A stretch of DNA of 64,000 nt from Flavobacterium sp. (GTDB lineage: Bacteria > Bacteroidota > Bacteroidia > Flavobacteriales > Flavobacteriaceae). The DNA is taken from positions 186,001-250,000 of the forward strand of contig NZ_JAIXUB010000026.1 of NCBI RefSeq assembly GCF_027484205.1, read 5' to 3'. Shown here piece by piece: positions 8,207 through 16,810 of the stretch. How positions within the stretch are numbered: the stretch's first letter is position 1; each line of letters opens with the position of its first letter. Both the position numbers and the translations under genes were made by a program. The notes under the pieces are model-generated. The model had not been told where the DNA came from, searched no databases, and saw only the letters and a list, made by a program, of their open reading frames with translations.

Positions 8207-9145
8207 TTATTTTGTTGTAGCTACTTTAGTTGAATCTGTTGCAGGTTTAACTTCAGTAGCAGGCGCAGCTTCTTCAACCCATTTTTTACCTTCAGCTGCT
8301 TTTGCACCAACAGGTTTAGAACCTTGAAGACTTAAAACATAACTTGCTATTTTTTGTATATCTGTAGGTTTAATGATTTTTTTCCAAGAAACCATTGATG
8401 GATTGTTTGGACTACCTTCAGAAATTACTTTATAAACATTTTTGATTCCTCCACCGTTAATCCAACTGTCGTCAGTTAAATTTGGTCCAACTAAACCTCC
8501 ACCATCGGCTTTGTGGCAAGATGCACATGTATTAGTGAATATTTCTTTTCCTTTTGCAATACTTTCTGCATCGGTTAAAAGAGTTACTTTATCAACAGAC
8601 ATATTATCTGGAGTTGTAGTAGCATTTCTAGCTTTAAATTCTTCAGCCATTGCAACTTCTTTATTGAACTCTTCTGCTTGCGTATAATCGTCTATGACAT
8701 GAAAACGTACTAAGTAAACTAACGCGAAAATTATTGTTGCATAAAATAAATTCACCCACCATGGCGGTAAAACATTGTCTAATTCTCTAATTCCATCATA
8801 ATCATGATCTAACACTATATCGGATTCTTGCTCAATAGTTTTAGAACGAGTAAGTTTAGACATAATACCTTGATAGAATTTACTTTCTGTGAATGGAACA
8901 GATTGTGCTTCGTCTAATTGCTTTTTCTGTTCATCTGATAATAAGTGATATGTTACTTTATCAACTGCACCAACAACAATTTCGATTGCAATTAATAAAA
9001 ATAAGAACACTGCAAGGAAAATAGAAACCATTGGAAACTTTATGAAAGCTGGTCTATCGCCTGAGTCAATAAAATATTCCAAAGCTGCAAATACTATTGC
9101 AAATATCAATGGAACTCTTACATATGATGGAATTAATTTTTTCAT
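8207..9145 (-). CDS. ccoP: cbb3-type cytochrome oxidase subunit CcoP (mono-haem)
   Basis: A 312-residue subunit. Two N-terminal helices (about 11-28 and 40-60), a charged linker, the CcoP segment VLPPWWVNLFYATIIFALVY (about 125-145) and a single class I cytochrome c domain with CASCH at 207-211 and an axial Met candidate near PSMVSW. Proteobacterial CcoP has two haem domains; this one has one, as in many Bacteroidetes. The C-terminal tail is rich in Ala, Lys and Thr. It takes electrons in the periplasm and passes them to CcoO. It sits 24 bp downstream of ccoQ. Confidence 0.93.
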   Translation of the reverse strand: MKKLIPSYVRVPLIFAIVFAALEYFIDSGDRPAFIKFPMVSIFLAVFLFLLIAIEIVVGAVDKVTYHLLSDEQKKQLDEAQSVPFTESKFYQGIMSKLTRSKTIEQESDIVLDHDYDGIRELDNVLPPWWVNLFYATIIFALVYLVRFHVIDDYTQAEEFNKEVAMAEEFKARNATTTPDNMSVDKVTLLTDAESIAKGKEIFTNTCASCHKADGGGLVGPNLTDDSWINGGGIKNVYKVISEGSPNNPSMVSWKKIIKPTDIQKIASYVLSLQGSKPVGAKAAEGKKWVEEAAPATEVKPATDSTKVATTK

Positions 9146-9169
9146 TGTCTTACTTTTTATATTTTATAA

Positions 9170-9340
9170 TTATTCGTCTTTTAATGGTAGATTACTCATT
9201 TCTTTGATTCTTTCTTTACTGTATGTAAATGCCCAAACAGTATATAATACAAATGCTGAAAAGAAAATGATAAGTGAGATGATAGGGTAAATTGATACGC
9301 CATCAATTGTTTCTAGATTTTGTTTTACAAACTTTAACAT
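9170..9340 (-). CDS. ccoQ: CcoQ-like small subunit
   Basis: A 56-residue protein between ccoNO and ccoP, starting MLKFVKQNLETIDGVSIYPI, with a single membrane helix (about 18-40) and a charged tail. Size, topology and position match CcoQ, the small helper subunit that stabilises the cbb3 complex. Its start lies 3 bp after the ccoNO stop codon. Sequence conservation in this family is weak, so the call depends on context. Confidence 0.8.
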   Translation of the reverse strand: MLKFVKQNLETIDGVSIYPIISLIIFFSAFVLYTVWAFTYSKERIKEMSNLPLKDE

Positions 9341-9343
9341 AAC

Positions 9344-11527
9344 TTATTTTTTATCTTTTACTTGAATATCTGTTCCAAGACGTTGTAAGTAAGCAACAAC
9401 AGCAATAATCTCTCTATCTTTTAAAGGAACTGTCGCTTCAGCTCCAAAAGATTTTTTAATTTCAGTGTTTGCTAACAATCTTGATTCTATTTTACTTGCT
9501 TGTGCGTCGATTGATTTTTGAGCATCTGCAATTTCTTGGTCAGTATATGGTACTCCTAAAGTTACCATAGTCTTCATTTTATCCTGAATAGTTGAGTTAT
9601 CTAACTGATTATGAATCAACCATTGGTATCTTGGCATTAATGAACCTGGAGAAATACTTTGTGGATCGTATAAGTGATTGAATTGCCAAACGTCATCTCT
9701 ACCTCCACTTAATGGATTTCCGGTAACACCTTCTCTAGCTAAATCTGGACCAGTTCTTTTTGAACCCCAAAGGAATGGATGATCATAAACAAATTCACCT
9801 GCTTTAGAATATTCTCCATAACGTTCTACTTCTGAACGGAATGGACGAATCATTTGAGAGTGACAACTTACACAACCTTCACGAATGTATAAATCTCTAC
9901 CTTGCAATTCAAGTGGTGTATATGGTTTAACTGCTGCTATTGTTGGAATATTAGATTTTACTAATAAAGTTGGTAATATTTGAACTGCGCCACCAATTAA
10001 AATTGCAATGGTTGTATAAATCATAAATTGAACAGGTTTTCTTTCTAACCAAGCATGCCATTTTTCTCCTTTCAATCTGTTTTTACTTATAACTTCTAAT
10101 GCTGGAGCTTCGGCTAATTCATTTTCAACAGCTTGACCTTGTCTAACTGTCATAATAATATTATATACTAATACTAAAACTCCTACTAGATATAAAGTTC
10201 CTCCAATAGCTCTCATCCAATACATTGGCATTAATTGCGTTACTGTTTCAAGGAAATTTCCATATTCTAAACTACTTCCATCTGGTTTAAATTGTTTCCA
10301 CATAGAAGCTTGTGTAAATCCTGCAACATACATTGGAAGTGCATATAAAATAATACCTAAAGTACCAATCCAAAAGTGGAAGTTTGCTAATTTTTCAGAA
10401 AATAATTTAGATTTTGTCATTCTTGGTATCAACCAATAAATCATACCAAACGACATAAATCCATTCCATGCTAATGCGCCAACGTGAACGTGAGCAATAA
10501 TCCAATCTGTAAAGTGTGCAATAGCGTTTACATTTTTAAGTGAAAGCATTGGACCTTCAAAAGTTGCCATACCATAACCTGTAATTGCAACAACAAAGAA
10601 TTTCAATACTGAATCTGTACGAACTTTATCCCAAACTCCACGTAGCGTTAATAAACCATTTATCATTCCACCCCAAGATGGTGCAATCAACATTACAGAA
10701 AATACAACTCCTAAATTTTGAGCCCAATCAGGTAATGCAGAATATAGTAAGTGGTGTGGTCCAGCCCAAATGTATAAGAAGATTAAAGACCAGAAGTGAA
10801 TAATTGAAAGTCTGTATGAGTAAACTGGTCTATTTGCTGCTTTTGGCACGAAATAATACATCATTCCTAAGAAAGGTGTTGTCAAGAAGAATGCAACTGC
10901 ATTATGTCCATACCACCATTGTACTAAAGCATCTTGAACTCCTGCGTAAACTGAATATGATTTCATACCAGAAAAAGAAACAGGTAATTCAAAACTATTA
11001 AAAATATGAAGAACAGCAACGGTAACAAATGTTGCAATATAGAACCAAATAGCTACATATATATGACGTTCTCTTCTTTTAATAATGGTTCCAATCATGT
11101 TAATTCCAAATACAACCCAAATTAATGCTATGGCAATATCTATTGGCCATTCTAATTCAGCATATTCTTTAGATGTAGTAAATCCTAGTGGTAATGTTAT
11201 TGCGGCTGCAACAATAATTAACTGCCAACCCCAAAAATGGATTTTACTTAATAAATCGCTAAACATTCTTGTTTTTAACAAACGTTGCATAGAGTAGTAA
11301 ACACCTGCAAACATTGCATTTCCAACGAAGGCAAAAATTACCGCATTAGTGTGTAAAGGTCTTAATCGACCGAAACTTAAAAACGAAACTCCGCTTGTTA
11401 AATTTGGAAATAAAAACATAAAAGCCAAAAGTAGCCCTACTAACATCCCAACCACACCGAAAACGATACTAGCGTAGATGAAATTCCTTACAATTTTGTT
11501 GTCGTAATAAAATTGTTGCTTGTCCAT
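9344..11527 (-). CDS. ccoNO: Fused cbb3 oxidase subunits I and II (CcoN-CcoO)
   Basis: A 727-residue fusion. Residues 1-470 are the haem-copper oxidase subunit CcoN, with about twelve helices and the expected metal and haem histidines, including H59, H208, the pair H258-H259, and H346/H348 in IAHVHVGALAW. Residues 500-727 are CcoO: one membrane helix and a mono-haem cytochrome c domain with CVSCH at 552-556 in REGCVSCHSQMIRP. The enzyme reduces O2 with high affinity and pumps protons. CcoN-CcoO fusion is known in Bacteroidetes. It follows ccoS after 2 bp. Confidence 0.96.
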   Translation of the reverse strand: MDKQQFYYDNKIVRNFIYASIVFGVVGMLVGLLLAFMFLFPNLTSGVSFLSFGRLRPLHTNAVIFAFVGNAMFAGVYYSMQRLLKTRMFSDLLSKIHFWGWQLIIVAAAITLPLGFTTSKEYAELEWPIDIAIALIWVVFGINMIGTIIKRRERHIYVAIWFYIATFVTVAVLHIFNSFELPVSFSGMKSYSVYAGVQDALVQWWYGHNAVAFFLTTPFLGMMYYFVPKAANRPVYSYRLSIIHFWSLIFLYIWAGPHHLLYSALPDWAQNLGVVFSVMLIAPSWGGMINGLLTLRGVWDKVRTDSVLKFFVVAITGYGMATFEGPMLSLKNVNAIAHFTDWIIAHVHVGALAWNGFMSFGMIYWLIPRMTKSKLFSEKLANFHFWIGTLGIILYALPMYVAGFTQASMWKQFKPDGSSLEYGNFLETVTQLMPMYWMRAIGGTLYLVGVLVLVYNIIMTVRQGQAVENELAEAPALEVISKNRLKGEKWHAWLERKPVQFMIYTTIAILIGGAVQILPTLLVKSNIPTIAAVKPYTPLELQGRDLYIREGCVSCHSQMIRPFRSEVERYGEYSKAGEFVYDHPFLWGSKRTGPDLAREGVTGNPLSGGRDDVWQFNHLYDPQSISPGSLMPRYQWLIHNQLDNSTIQDKMKTMVTLGVPYTDQEIADAQKSIDAQASKIESRLLANTEIKKSFGAEATVPLKDREIIAVVAYLQRLGTDIQVKDKK

Positions 11528-11529
11528 AA

Positions 11530-11724
11530 TTATAATTGTTTTTCTTCTGTTATTTGTATTTGATTTTTGTTAGTTTCTTTAAGAAGTTCATCGTCAAAAA
11601 GCATTCTGACTGATGGTGTATAATCGTCATCAAACTGACCATTTTTTACTGCTCTAATAAAAGCATATAAAAAAAATGCTGCTACGACTATACTAATTGT
11701 GATTAACATGTAAATGACACTCAT
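11530..11724 (-). CDS. ccoS: cbb3 oxidase assembly protein CcoS
   Basis: A 64-residue protein with one N-terminal helix (MSVIYMLITISIVVAAFFLY) followed by the family's conserved stretch AVKNGQFDDDYTPSVRMLFD. CcoS is needed for cofactor insertion (haem and CuB) into cbb3 oxidase. It is the first gene of the operon. The promoter and the Fnr-like box just upstream (11743-11787) therefore control the whole unit down to the terminator at 5221. Confidence 0.93.
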   Translation of the reverse strand: MSVIYMLITISIVVAAFFLYAFIRAVKNGQFDDDYTPSVRMLFDDELLKETNKNQIQITEEKQL

Positions 11725-11742
11725 ACCTTAAATTTGTGTTAA

Positions 11743-11787
11743 CAAAATTACTTTACCCTTTATTTATAAAATATGATATTTATCATA
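11743..11787 (-). promoter_or_regulatory. cco operon promoter with Fnr-like operator
   Basis: A perfect palindrome TATGATATTTATCATA occupies 11772-11787; its core TGAT-N4-ATCA equals the Fnr core. On the minus strand an exact Bacteroidetes -7 element TAATTTTG lies at 11743-11750, 21 bp away. With a start about 5 nt past this element, the palindrome is centred near -41.5, the class II activator position. No TTG -33 element is seen, which fits activator dependence. A nearly identical palindrome lies beside the fnr-type gene. Confidence 0.75.
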
Positions 11788-11841
11788 CTTGAATTTTTGA
11801 ACTGAAATTATTGATGTTCTTGATTAAAAAGTTACATTACT

Positions 11842-14217
11842 CTATTTTTTTGTTGCATAAATATTGGTCATAATTGTAACAAAACTTACAATAGTTATGG
11901 TACTTAACGGCATAATAATGGCAGCAACAATTGGTGATAGATTTCCTGAAACTGCATAACTCAATCCTACTATATTGTACAATAGTGAAAGTCCAAAACT
12001 CATGTAAATGGTTTTCAAAGCATTTTTAGAATAATTCATAAAAAAAGCTATTTTATTGAACTGAGATGCGTCTAATATTCCGTCACAAGCAGGTGAAAAA
12101 ACATTTACATTTTCTGAAATAGAAATTCCGACGTTACTTTGTGCTAAAGCTCCGGCATCATTCAGTCCGTCGCCTATCATCATTACGTTTTTACCTTCTT
12201 TTTGTAAACTTTCTATGAATTGTAATTTTTGTTCAGGTTTTTGATTGAAAACCAAAGAAGTATTAAATGGTAACATTTTTTCCAAAATTTTACGCTCACC
12301 ATCATTATCACCAGATAAAACAATTAGATTATATTTTTTAGAAAGTTGTTCAAACAATTGTTCTAAACCTTCTCTATATTGATTATTAAAGACATAACTT
12401 CCTTTATAAACTCCATCAAACTCAACGTGTACTTTTGTTTTTTTATGGGTGTTTTCTGTCATGGTTTTTAAGAATTGGGACGATCCTAGTTTTACTTTAA
12501 CTCCTTCGATTTCAGCAAAAATTCCTTTTCCTATAATTTCTTCAAAACTTGTTGTATCTAACTTTTCTTGATTCGGAATAAAATCGTACAATCTTCTGCT
12601 CAGTGGATGATTAGAACCACGTAACACATTTTTCAATAATCTTAATTCGGAGAAATTCAATTCGGAACCTTCATAAGTAATAGCCGTTTTTTCATTTGTA
12701 GTAATGGTTCCTGTTTTGTCAAAAACAATACTATCCACTTTAGCTAATTGCTCAACAACTAATGCATTTTTTAAATAGAATTTTCTGTATCCGAGAATTC
12801 TCAAAACATTTCCCATGGTGAAAGGTGCAGTCAATGCTAATGCACACGGACAAGCCACAATTAAGATAGCCGTAAACACATTAAAAGCTGTAGTAACATC
12901 AATAAATACCCAATATAAAAAGGAGACAATAGACAATCCTAATAAAGCTGGAGTGAAATAGCGACTTATTTTATCGGTTATGGTTTTGTGTTGTTGTTCG
13001 ACTCTTTTCTGGAAAACATCATTGCTCCATAATTGGGTTAAATAACTATTGGAAACCGAAAAAAGCACTTCCATTTCAATGACTTTACCCAATTGTTTTC
13101 CTCCTGCAAAAACTTTATCGCCCGATTTTTTTTCAATAGCAACAGCTTCACCAGTCACAAAACTATAATCAATGGAAGCTTTTGGTGAAATTAAAATTCC
13201 GTCAACGGGCAGTAACTCTTGATTTCTGATTAATAATCTGTCTCCTTTTACAATATCGTATACCTGAACCGATTCTTCACTTCCATCGGAAGCAACTTTG
13301 GTCACTGCAATTGGAAAGTACGATTTATAATCGCGTTCAAAAGATAGAAAATCATAGGTTTTTATTTGAAATAATTTTCCGAGTAACATAAAGAAAATCA
13401 ATCCACACATGCTATCGAAAAATCCTTGACCATAATCAAAAACGATATCAACTGTACTTCTAATAAACATTACTACAATTCCTAAAGCAATGGGAATATC
13501 AATATTTAATAATCCAGATTTTATACTTTTCCAAGCCGAAACATAATATCCACTAGCTGAATATATAAATGTAGGAAGTGAAAGTGCAAAAATTAACCAT
13601 CGGAAAAAACCACGGTATTGATTAATCCAAAATTCTTCTACTTCGAAATATTCGGGAAACGATAGTAGCATTATATTTCCGAAACAGAAAAATGCCACTC
13701 CTATTTTATAAATTAAAGTTCGATCTACTTTCTTTTTTCCTTCATCAAAATTTTCTAATGATATATAAGGTTCATAGCCAATAGAACTTAATAGTTCTAC
13801 AATTTGTTTTAGTGAAGTTTTATCAGAATTGTAATTAATTCTAACTTTCTTTTCACCAAAATTAACTTGAGAAGTACTTATTCCTGATTGAAGCTTTTGT
13901 AGATTTTCCAAAATCCAAATACACGAACTACAATGTATATGAGGAATGTAGAGTGAAACAATAGCTGTTTCATCCTCTTGAAACTCGAGAAGTTTAGTAA
14001 CAATTTCTTCATTGTCTAAAAAATCATATTTACCTTTAATATCCAGTGGTGTTGCACCAGGAGATGCTTGAAAATCATAATAGCAAGACATATCATTTTG
14101 ACTAAAAATCTCATAAACAGTCTTACAACCATTACAACAGAATTTTTTTTCATCAAATAGAATTTCATCTTTTTCTATAACTTCATTACCACAATGGAAA
14201 CATTTTTTTGTGTCCAT
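11842..14217 (-). CDS. ccoI: Copper-transporting P1B-type ATPase (CcoI/CopA-like)
   Basis: About 791 residues from the chosen ATG at 14217 (MDTKKCFHCG). N-terminal zinc-ribbon-like cysteines (CFHCG, FCCNGCKTVYEIF), an HMA domain with HIHCSSCIWILENL, membrane helices with the CPCALALTAP ion motif, the phosphorylation site DKTGT, the HP motif in SNHPLS and the hinge MIGDGLNDAGAL. Such CcoI-type pumps export Cu for cbb3 assembly. An ATG at 14229 is possible. The frame extends to a GTG at 14250, but a predicted transcription start near 14236 makes that unlikely. The 117 bp between this gene and ccoS holds the cco promoter. Confidence 0.9.
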   Translation of the reverse strand: MDTKKCFHCGNEVIEKDEILFDEKKFCCNGCKTVYEIFSQNDMSCYYDFQASPGATPLDIKGKYDFLDNEEIVTKLLEFQEDETAIVSLYIPHIHCSSCIWILENLQKLQSGISTSQVNFGEKKVRINYNSDKTSLKQIVELLSSIGYEPYISLENFDEGKKKVDRTLIYKIGVAFFCFGNIMLLSFPEYFEVEEFWINQYRGFFRWLIFALSLPTFIYSASGYYVSAWKSIKSGLLNIDIPIALGIVVMFIRSTVDIVFDYGQGFFDSMCGLIFFMLLGKLFQIKTYDFLSFERDYKSYFPIAVTKVASDGSEESVQVYDIVKGDRLLIRNQELLPVDGILISPKASIDYSFVTGEAVAIEKKSGDKVFAGGKQLGKVIEMEVLFSVSNSYLTQLWSNDVFQKRVEQQHKTITDKISRYFTPALLGLSIVSFLYWVFIDVTTAFNVFTAILIVACPCALALTAPFTMGNVLRILGYRKFYLKNALVVEQLAKVDSIVFDKTGTITTNEKTAITYEGSELNFSELRLLKNVLRGSNHPLSRRLYDFIPNQEKLDTTSFEEIIGKGIFAEIEGVKVKLGSSQFLKTMTENTHKKTKVHVEFDGVYKGSYVFNNQYREGLEQLFEQLSKKYNLIVLSGDNDGERKILEKMLPFNTSLVFNQKPEQKLQFIESLQKEGKNVMMIGDGLNDAGALAQSNVGISISENVNVFSPACDGILDASQFNKIAFFMNYSKNALKTIYMSFGLSLLYNIVGLSYAVSGNLSPIVAAIIMPLSTITIVSFVTIMTNIYATKK

Positions 14218-14240
14218 AAATTTGCTCATTTTACCTAAGA

Positions 14241-14248
14241 CAAATTTC
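14241..14248 (-). promoter_or_regulatory. Probable -7 element of the P-type ATPase gene
   Basis: On the minus strand this reads GAAATTTG, one mismatch from TAnnTTTG. Its outer edge is 21 bp from the Fnr-like palindrome at 14270-14285, exactly the spacing seen at the cco promoter. This places transcription start near 14236 and supports an ATG at 14229 or 14217. Confidence 0.5.
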
Positions 14249-14269
14249 ACACATAAAAGAGAGGTAAAA

Positions 14270-14285
14270 TATGATATTTGTCATA
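14270..14285. promoter_or_regulatory. Fnr-like operator shared by the ATPase and fnr genes
   Basis: TATGATATTTGTCATA differs at one base from the perfect palindrome at 11772-11787. It lies in the divergent region between the ATPase gene (minus) and the Fnr/Crp gene (plus). Relative to the plus promoter its centre is near -28.5, overlapping the -33 region, which suggests autorepression. Relative to the minus promoter it is near -41.5, which suggests activation. Confidence 0.7.
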
Positions 14286-14293
14286 CTAATTTG

Positions 14294-14301
14294 TAATTTT
14301 G
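14294..14301 (+). promoter_or_regulatory. -7 element of the fnr-type gene
   Basis: TAATTTTG is an exact TAnnTTTG match and identical to the cco -7 element. It is 23 bp upstream of the ATG at 14324, giving a leader of about 18 nt. Confidence 0.6.
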
Positions 14302-14323
14302 TGAAACCAAATAAATAGCACCA

Positions 14324-15007
14324 ATGAGTAATAAATGTGAACAGTGTATCGTTAGACAATTTAGTTCGCTCAAGGCATTAAACAAAGACGAACTTCTGAA
14401 AATGGCGGAATGCAAAACTTCGTATACCATAAAAAAAGGAGAACCAATTTTTGAAGAAGGAGAATCAACAAATGGAATTTACTGTGTTAAAGATGGTGTT
14501 TGTAAGCTTACAAAATTGAGTGCCAATGGTAAAGATCAAATTGTAAAATTGGTAAAACCAGGCGAATTATTAGGGCAACGTTCCATGATTAGTGATGAAC
14601 CTGCAAATCTAAGTGCTGTTGCTCTTGAAGATATGGAAGTATGTTTTATTCCAAAAAAGGAAATTATGGAATTCTTCAATGAGAACAATCAATTTTCAAT
14701 GAATGTAATGAAAACCATTTGTGGTGACTTGAAAGATGCCGACGATCACATGGTTTCCTTAGCACAAAAAAATGTGAAAGAACGTTTAGCTGAAACTTTA
14801 CTTCAACTTGAAGATACTTTTGGAAAAAATGAAGACGGAACACTTCATATACAATTATCTAGAGAAGAACTTGCAGGAATGATAGGAACTGCAACAGAAA
14901 GTTGTATTAGATTACTTTCTGAATTTAACAAAAGTGGTTTGATTGAATTGATTGGTAAAAAGATTGCAATTGTTGACAGAAATAAGTTAAAAAGAATGGC
15001 AGAATAA
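14324..15007 (+). CDS. Fnr/Crp-family transcriptional regulator
   Basis: A 227-residue protein with a cyclic-nucleotide-binding-type beta roll (about 15-125), a dimer helix and a winged helix (about 155-225). Cysteines C5 and C8 in CEQCIVRQ align with the CxxC of E. coli Fnr (HCQDCSI), and C107 in MEVCFIP aligns with Fnr C122; C30 is a possible fourth ligand. The recognition helix TATESCIRLLSEF keeps the Glu and Arg that read TGA in Fnr sites. It probably senses O2 or redox state and controls the adjacent cbb3 and ATPase genes. An Fe-S cluster is inferred, not shown. Confidence 0.88.
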   Translation: MSNKCEQCIVRQFSSLKALNKDELLKMAECKTSYTIKKGEPIFEEGESTNGIYCVKDGVCKLTKLSANGKDQIVKLVKPGELLGQRSMISDEPANLSAVALEDMEVCFIPKKEIMEFFNENNQFSMNVMKTICGDLKDADDHMVSLAQKNVKERLAETLLQLEDTFGKNEDGTLHIQLSREELAGMIGTATESCIRLLSEFNKSGLIELIGKKIAIVDRNKLKRMAE

Positions 15008-15010
15008 CAT

Positions 15011-15313
15011 TTATTTTTCAAAACTATATTCTTTTTCTACCAAAGCTATTCTTACTATATAATTTTCATACCATTTTAAAACTCCCATTTTTTGAGCATC
15101 AAGATGGTCTAAATTTTGTTTCCAATTCTTAATATCTTCGAGTGTTCTCCAATAAGAAACAGTAATACCAATATCGTTTCTAGCAGATTCAATGCCAAGA
15201 AAACCCTCTTGAAGTTGAGCTAATTCAACCATTTTAGTAGCCATTTCGGAATAATTTTCGTCAACTTCAGTTCTTTTTGAAGTGAAAATTACTGCATAGT
15301 AAGGTAACTCCAT
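15011..15313 (-). CDS. Antibiotic biosynthesis monooxygenase (ABM) family protein
   Basis: A 100-residue ferredoxin-like-fold protein, starting MELPYYAVIFTSKRTE, with the family segments QEGFLGIESARNDIGITVSYW and EDIKNWKQNLDHLDAQ. ABM-fold proteins include small monooxygenases, haem oxygenase-like and stress proteins. The substrate here is unknown, and the Trp in SYWRTLEDI is family-typical. It converges on the fnr-type gene with 3 bp between the stop codons and is followed on the same strand by mazG-DUF5606, which are housekeeping genes. Confidence 0.8.
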   Translation of the reverse strand: MELPYYAVIFTSKRTEVDENYSEMATKMVELAQLQEGFLGIESARNDIGITVSYWRTLEDIKNWKQNLDHLDAQKMGVLKWYENYIVRIALVEKEYSFEK

Positions 15314-15325
15314 AAATAACTATTT

Positions 15326-16099
15326 TTAAAGTTTCTTCGCCTCATTCCAAAAAATATCCATCTCAGCTAAAGTCATATCCATTAATGGTTTTCCAAGTTC
15401 ACCTGCTTTATTTTCAAGATATTGAAAACGTTTAATGAATTTTTTGTTGGTACGTTCGAGAGCGTCTTCTGGATTTACTTTTAGAAATCGCGCATAATTT
15501 ATCATGGAAAATAAAACATCACCAAATTCGGCCTCAATCTTGTCTTGATTTCCAGATACTACCTCAACTTGTAGTTCTTGCATTTCTTCTTGTACTTTAT
15601 CCCAAACTTGATGTGGTTCTTCCCAATCAAATCCAACTCCTTTCACTTTATCTTGAATTCTTGAAGCTTTAACTAATGCTGGCAAACCTTTTGGAACGCC
15701 TTCTAATACCGATTTCTTTCCTTCTTTAAGTTTAAGTTTTTCCCAATTTTGTTTTACCTCTTCTTCATCAGCAACTTCAACATCACCATAAATATGAGGA
15801 TGACGATGAATTAACTTATCGCAAATTTCGTTACAAACATCAGCAATATCAAAGTCATTAGTTTCACTACCTATTTTGGCATAAAAAACAATATGCAAAA
15901 GCAAATCGCCTAACTCTTTTTTAATTTCTTGTAAATCATTATTTAAAATAGCATCGCCTAATTCGTATGTTTCTTCAATAGTTAAATGACGAAGACTTTC
16001 TAAAGTTTGCTTTTTATCCCAAGGGCATTTGGCACGCAAATCGTCCATGATATCTAATAATCTACTAAATGCATCGAGTTGTTGCTGTCTTGAATTCAT
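15326..16099 (-). CDS. mazG: Nucleoside triphosphate pyrophosphohydrolase MazG
   Basis: A 257-residue protein with two MazG domains. The first holds LRAKCPWDKKQTLESL, then EETYELGDAIL and ELGDLLLHIVFYA (about 20-90), supplying the acidic Mg2+ ligands. The second (about 165-230) holds EEMQELQVEV and EFGDVLFSMINYARF. MazG hydrolyses NTPs to NMP and pyrophosphate, cleaning nucleotide pools and lowering ppGpp under stress. The length equals E. coli MazG. The gene is separated from the DUF5606 gene by a terminator. Confidence 0.95.
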   Translation of the reverse strand: MNSRQQQLDAFSRLLDIMDDLRAKCPWDKKQTLESLRHLTIEETYELGDAILNNDLQEIKKELGDLLLHIVFYAKIGSETNDFDIADVCNEICDKLIHRHPHIYGDVEVADEEEVKQNWEKLKLKEGKKSVLEGVPKGLPALVKASRIQDKVKGVGFDWEEPHQVWDKVQEEMQELQVEVVSGNQDKIEAEFGDVLFSMINYARFLKVNPEDALERTNKKFIKRFQYLENKAGELGKPLMDMTLAEMDIFWNEAKKL

Positions 16100-16123
16100 A
16101 ATTTTGATTTTTGTAAAAATAAA

Positions 16124-16156
16124 AAATCCTATTACACATTTTGAGCAATAGGATTT
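16124..16156 (-). terminator. Terminator after the DUF5606 gene
   Basis: The 10 bp stem AAATCCTATT (16124-16133) with AATAGGATTT (16147-16156) is followed on the minus strand by TTTATTTTT. It lies 22 bp past the stop codon of the gene at 16179-16697. Confidence 0.8.
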
Positions 16157-16178
16157 GTATTTATAAAAAAGTAATTAA

Positions 16179-16697
16179 CTATTTTTTTGTTTTAGCTTTT
16201 GGTTTTTGCTTCGCCTGTTCACTATCGCTCGAGTCAGCTTTAGTTTCTTTTTTTGCTTTTACTTCTTCAACTACTTGTTCTTTAACAGATTCAGCGTTTT
16301 CAACTTTTGGTTCTTCTTTAGAAACCATTCCTTTAGATTGAAGCATGTTGTACCAATTCAATACTTTTTTGATATCTGATGGATAAACTCTATCTTCATC
16401 ATAATCTGGAACAACCTCTGCAAAATAAGCAATTAATTTTGAATTATCTTCTTTATGTGAAATTGCAGCACCTTCATTCTCTTTGATAGCAATTGCTCTC
16501 AAAATTTCAACTAAAGGTTTTTCTTCAGTATGCGTGTACATTGAAATTTCTGAAAGTAAACTCACGTTACTTCTCATTCCAACAGTAATTCTTTTTCCAT
16601 CAATTAATGATTCAGCAACAAAACCTGAACGTGTTTGAACTTTTAATTCGTACAAACCTGGTTTTCCTGAAATGGCTAATATTTTATCTACATTCAT
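16179..16697 (-). CDS. DUF5606 domain-containing protein
   Basis: A 172-residue protein. The N-terminal part MNVDKILAISGKPGLYELKV and the block FVAESLIDGKRITVGMRSNV are conserved in the Bacteroidetes DUF5606 family. A helical part (about 95-130) follows, and then a low-complexity charged tail rich in Lys, Glu and Ala (about 135-172). It probably has an RNA- or translation-linked role, suggested only by its usual neighbourhood with def, ruvX and mazG, as here. Its own promoter (16724-16751) and terminator make it a single-gene unit. Confidence 0.85.
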   Translation of the reverse strand: MNVDKILAISGKPGLYELKVQTRSGFVAESLIDGKRITVGMRSNVSLLSEISMYTHTEEKPLVEILRAIAIKENEGAAISHKEDNSKLIAYFAEVVPDYDEDRVYPSDIKKVLNWYNMLQSKGMVSKEEPKVENAESVKEQVVEEVKAKKETKADSSDSEQAKQKPKAKTKK

Positions 16698-16723
16698 TTT
16701 CTAAAAATTATTTTAAGCGGTGG

Positions 16724-16751
16724 CAAATATATTATAAAACTTCAATTTCAA
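16724..16751 (-). promoter_or_regulatory. Promoter of the DUF5606 gene
   Basis: On the minus strand TTG (16749-16751), 17 bp, then TATATTTG (16724-16731) exactly matches the Bacteroidetes -33/-7 consensus. The start codon lies 26 bp further on. Confidence 0.65.
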
Positions 16752-16784
16752 TAACAATATCAAAAAATAAAATTTCTGTTTTCT

Positions 16785-16805
16785 AAAAATCAAAAATCAA
16801 AAATC
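16785..16805. repeat. Three direct copies of AAAAATC
   Basis: A 7 bp unit repeated three times just past the def stop codon. It looks like a simple slippage repeat. Confidence 0.7.
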
Positions 16806-16810
16806 AAAAT

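Noticed and set aside
10585..11001. Plus-strand ORFs of about 65-72 codons inside ccoNO.
   Set aside because: They are antisense shadows of a strongly conserved coding sequence and have no recognisable motif.
14218..14250. A GTG start at 14250 for the P-type ATPase.
   Set aside because: It lies upstream of the predicted transcription start near 14236, and ATG 14217 places the CxHC motif at its usual distance from the N-terminus.
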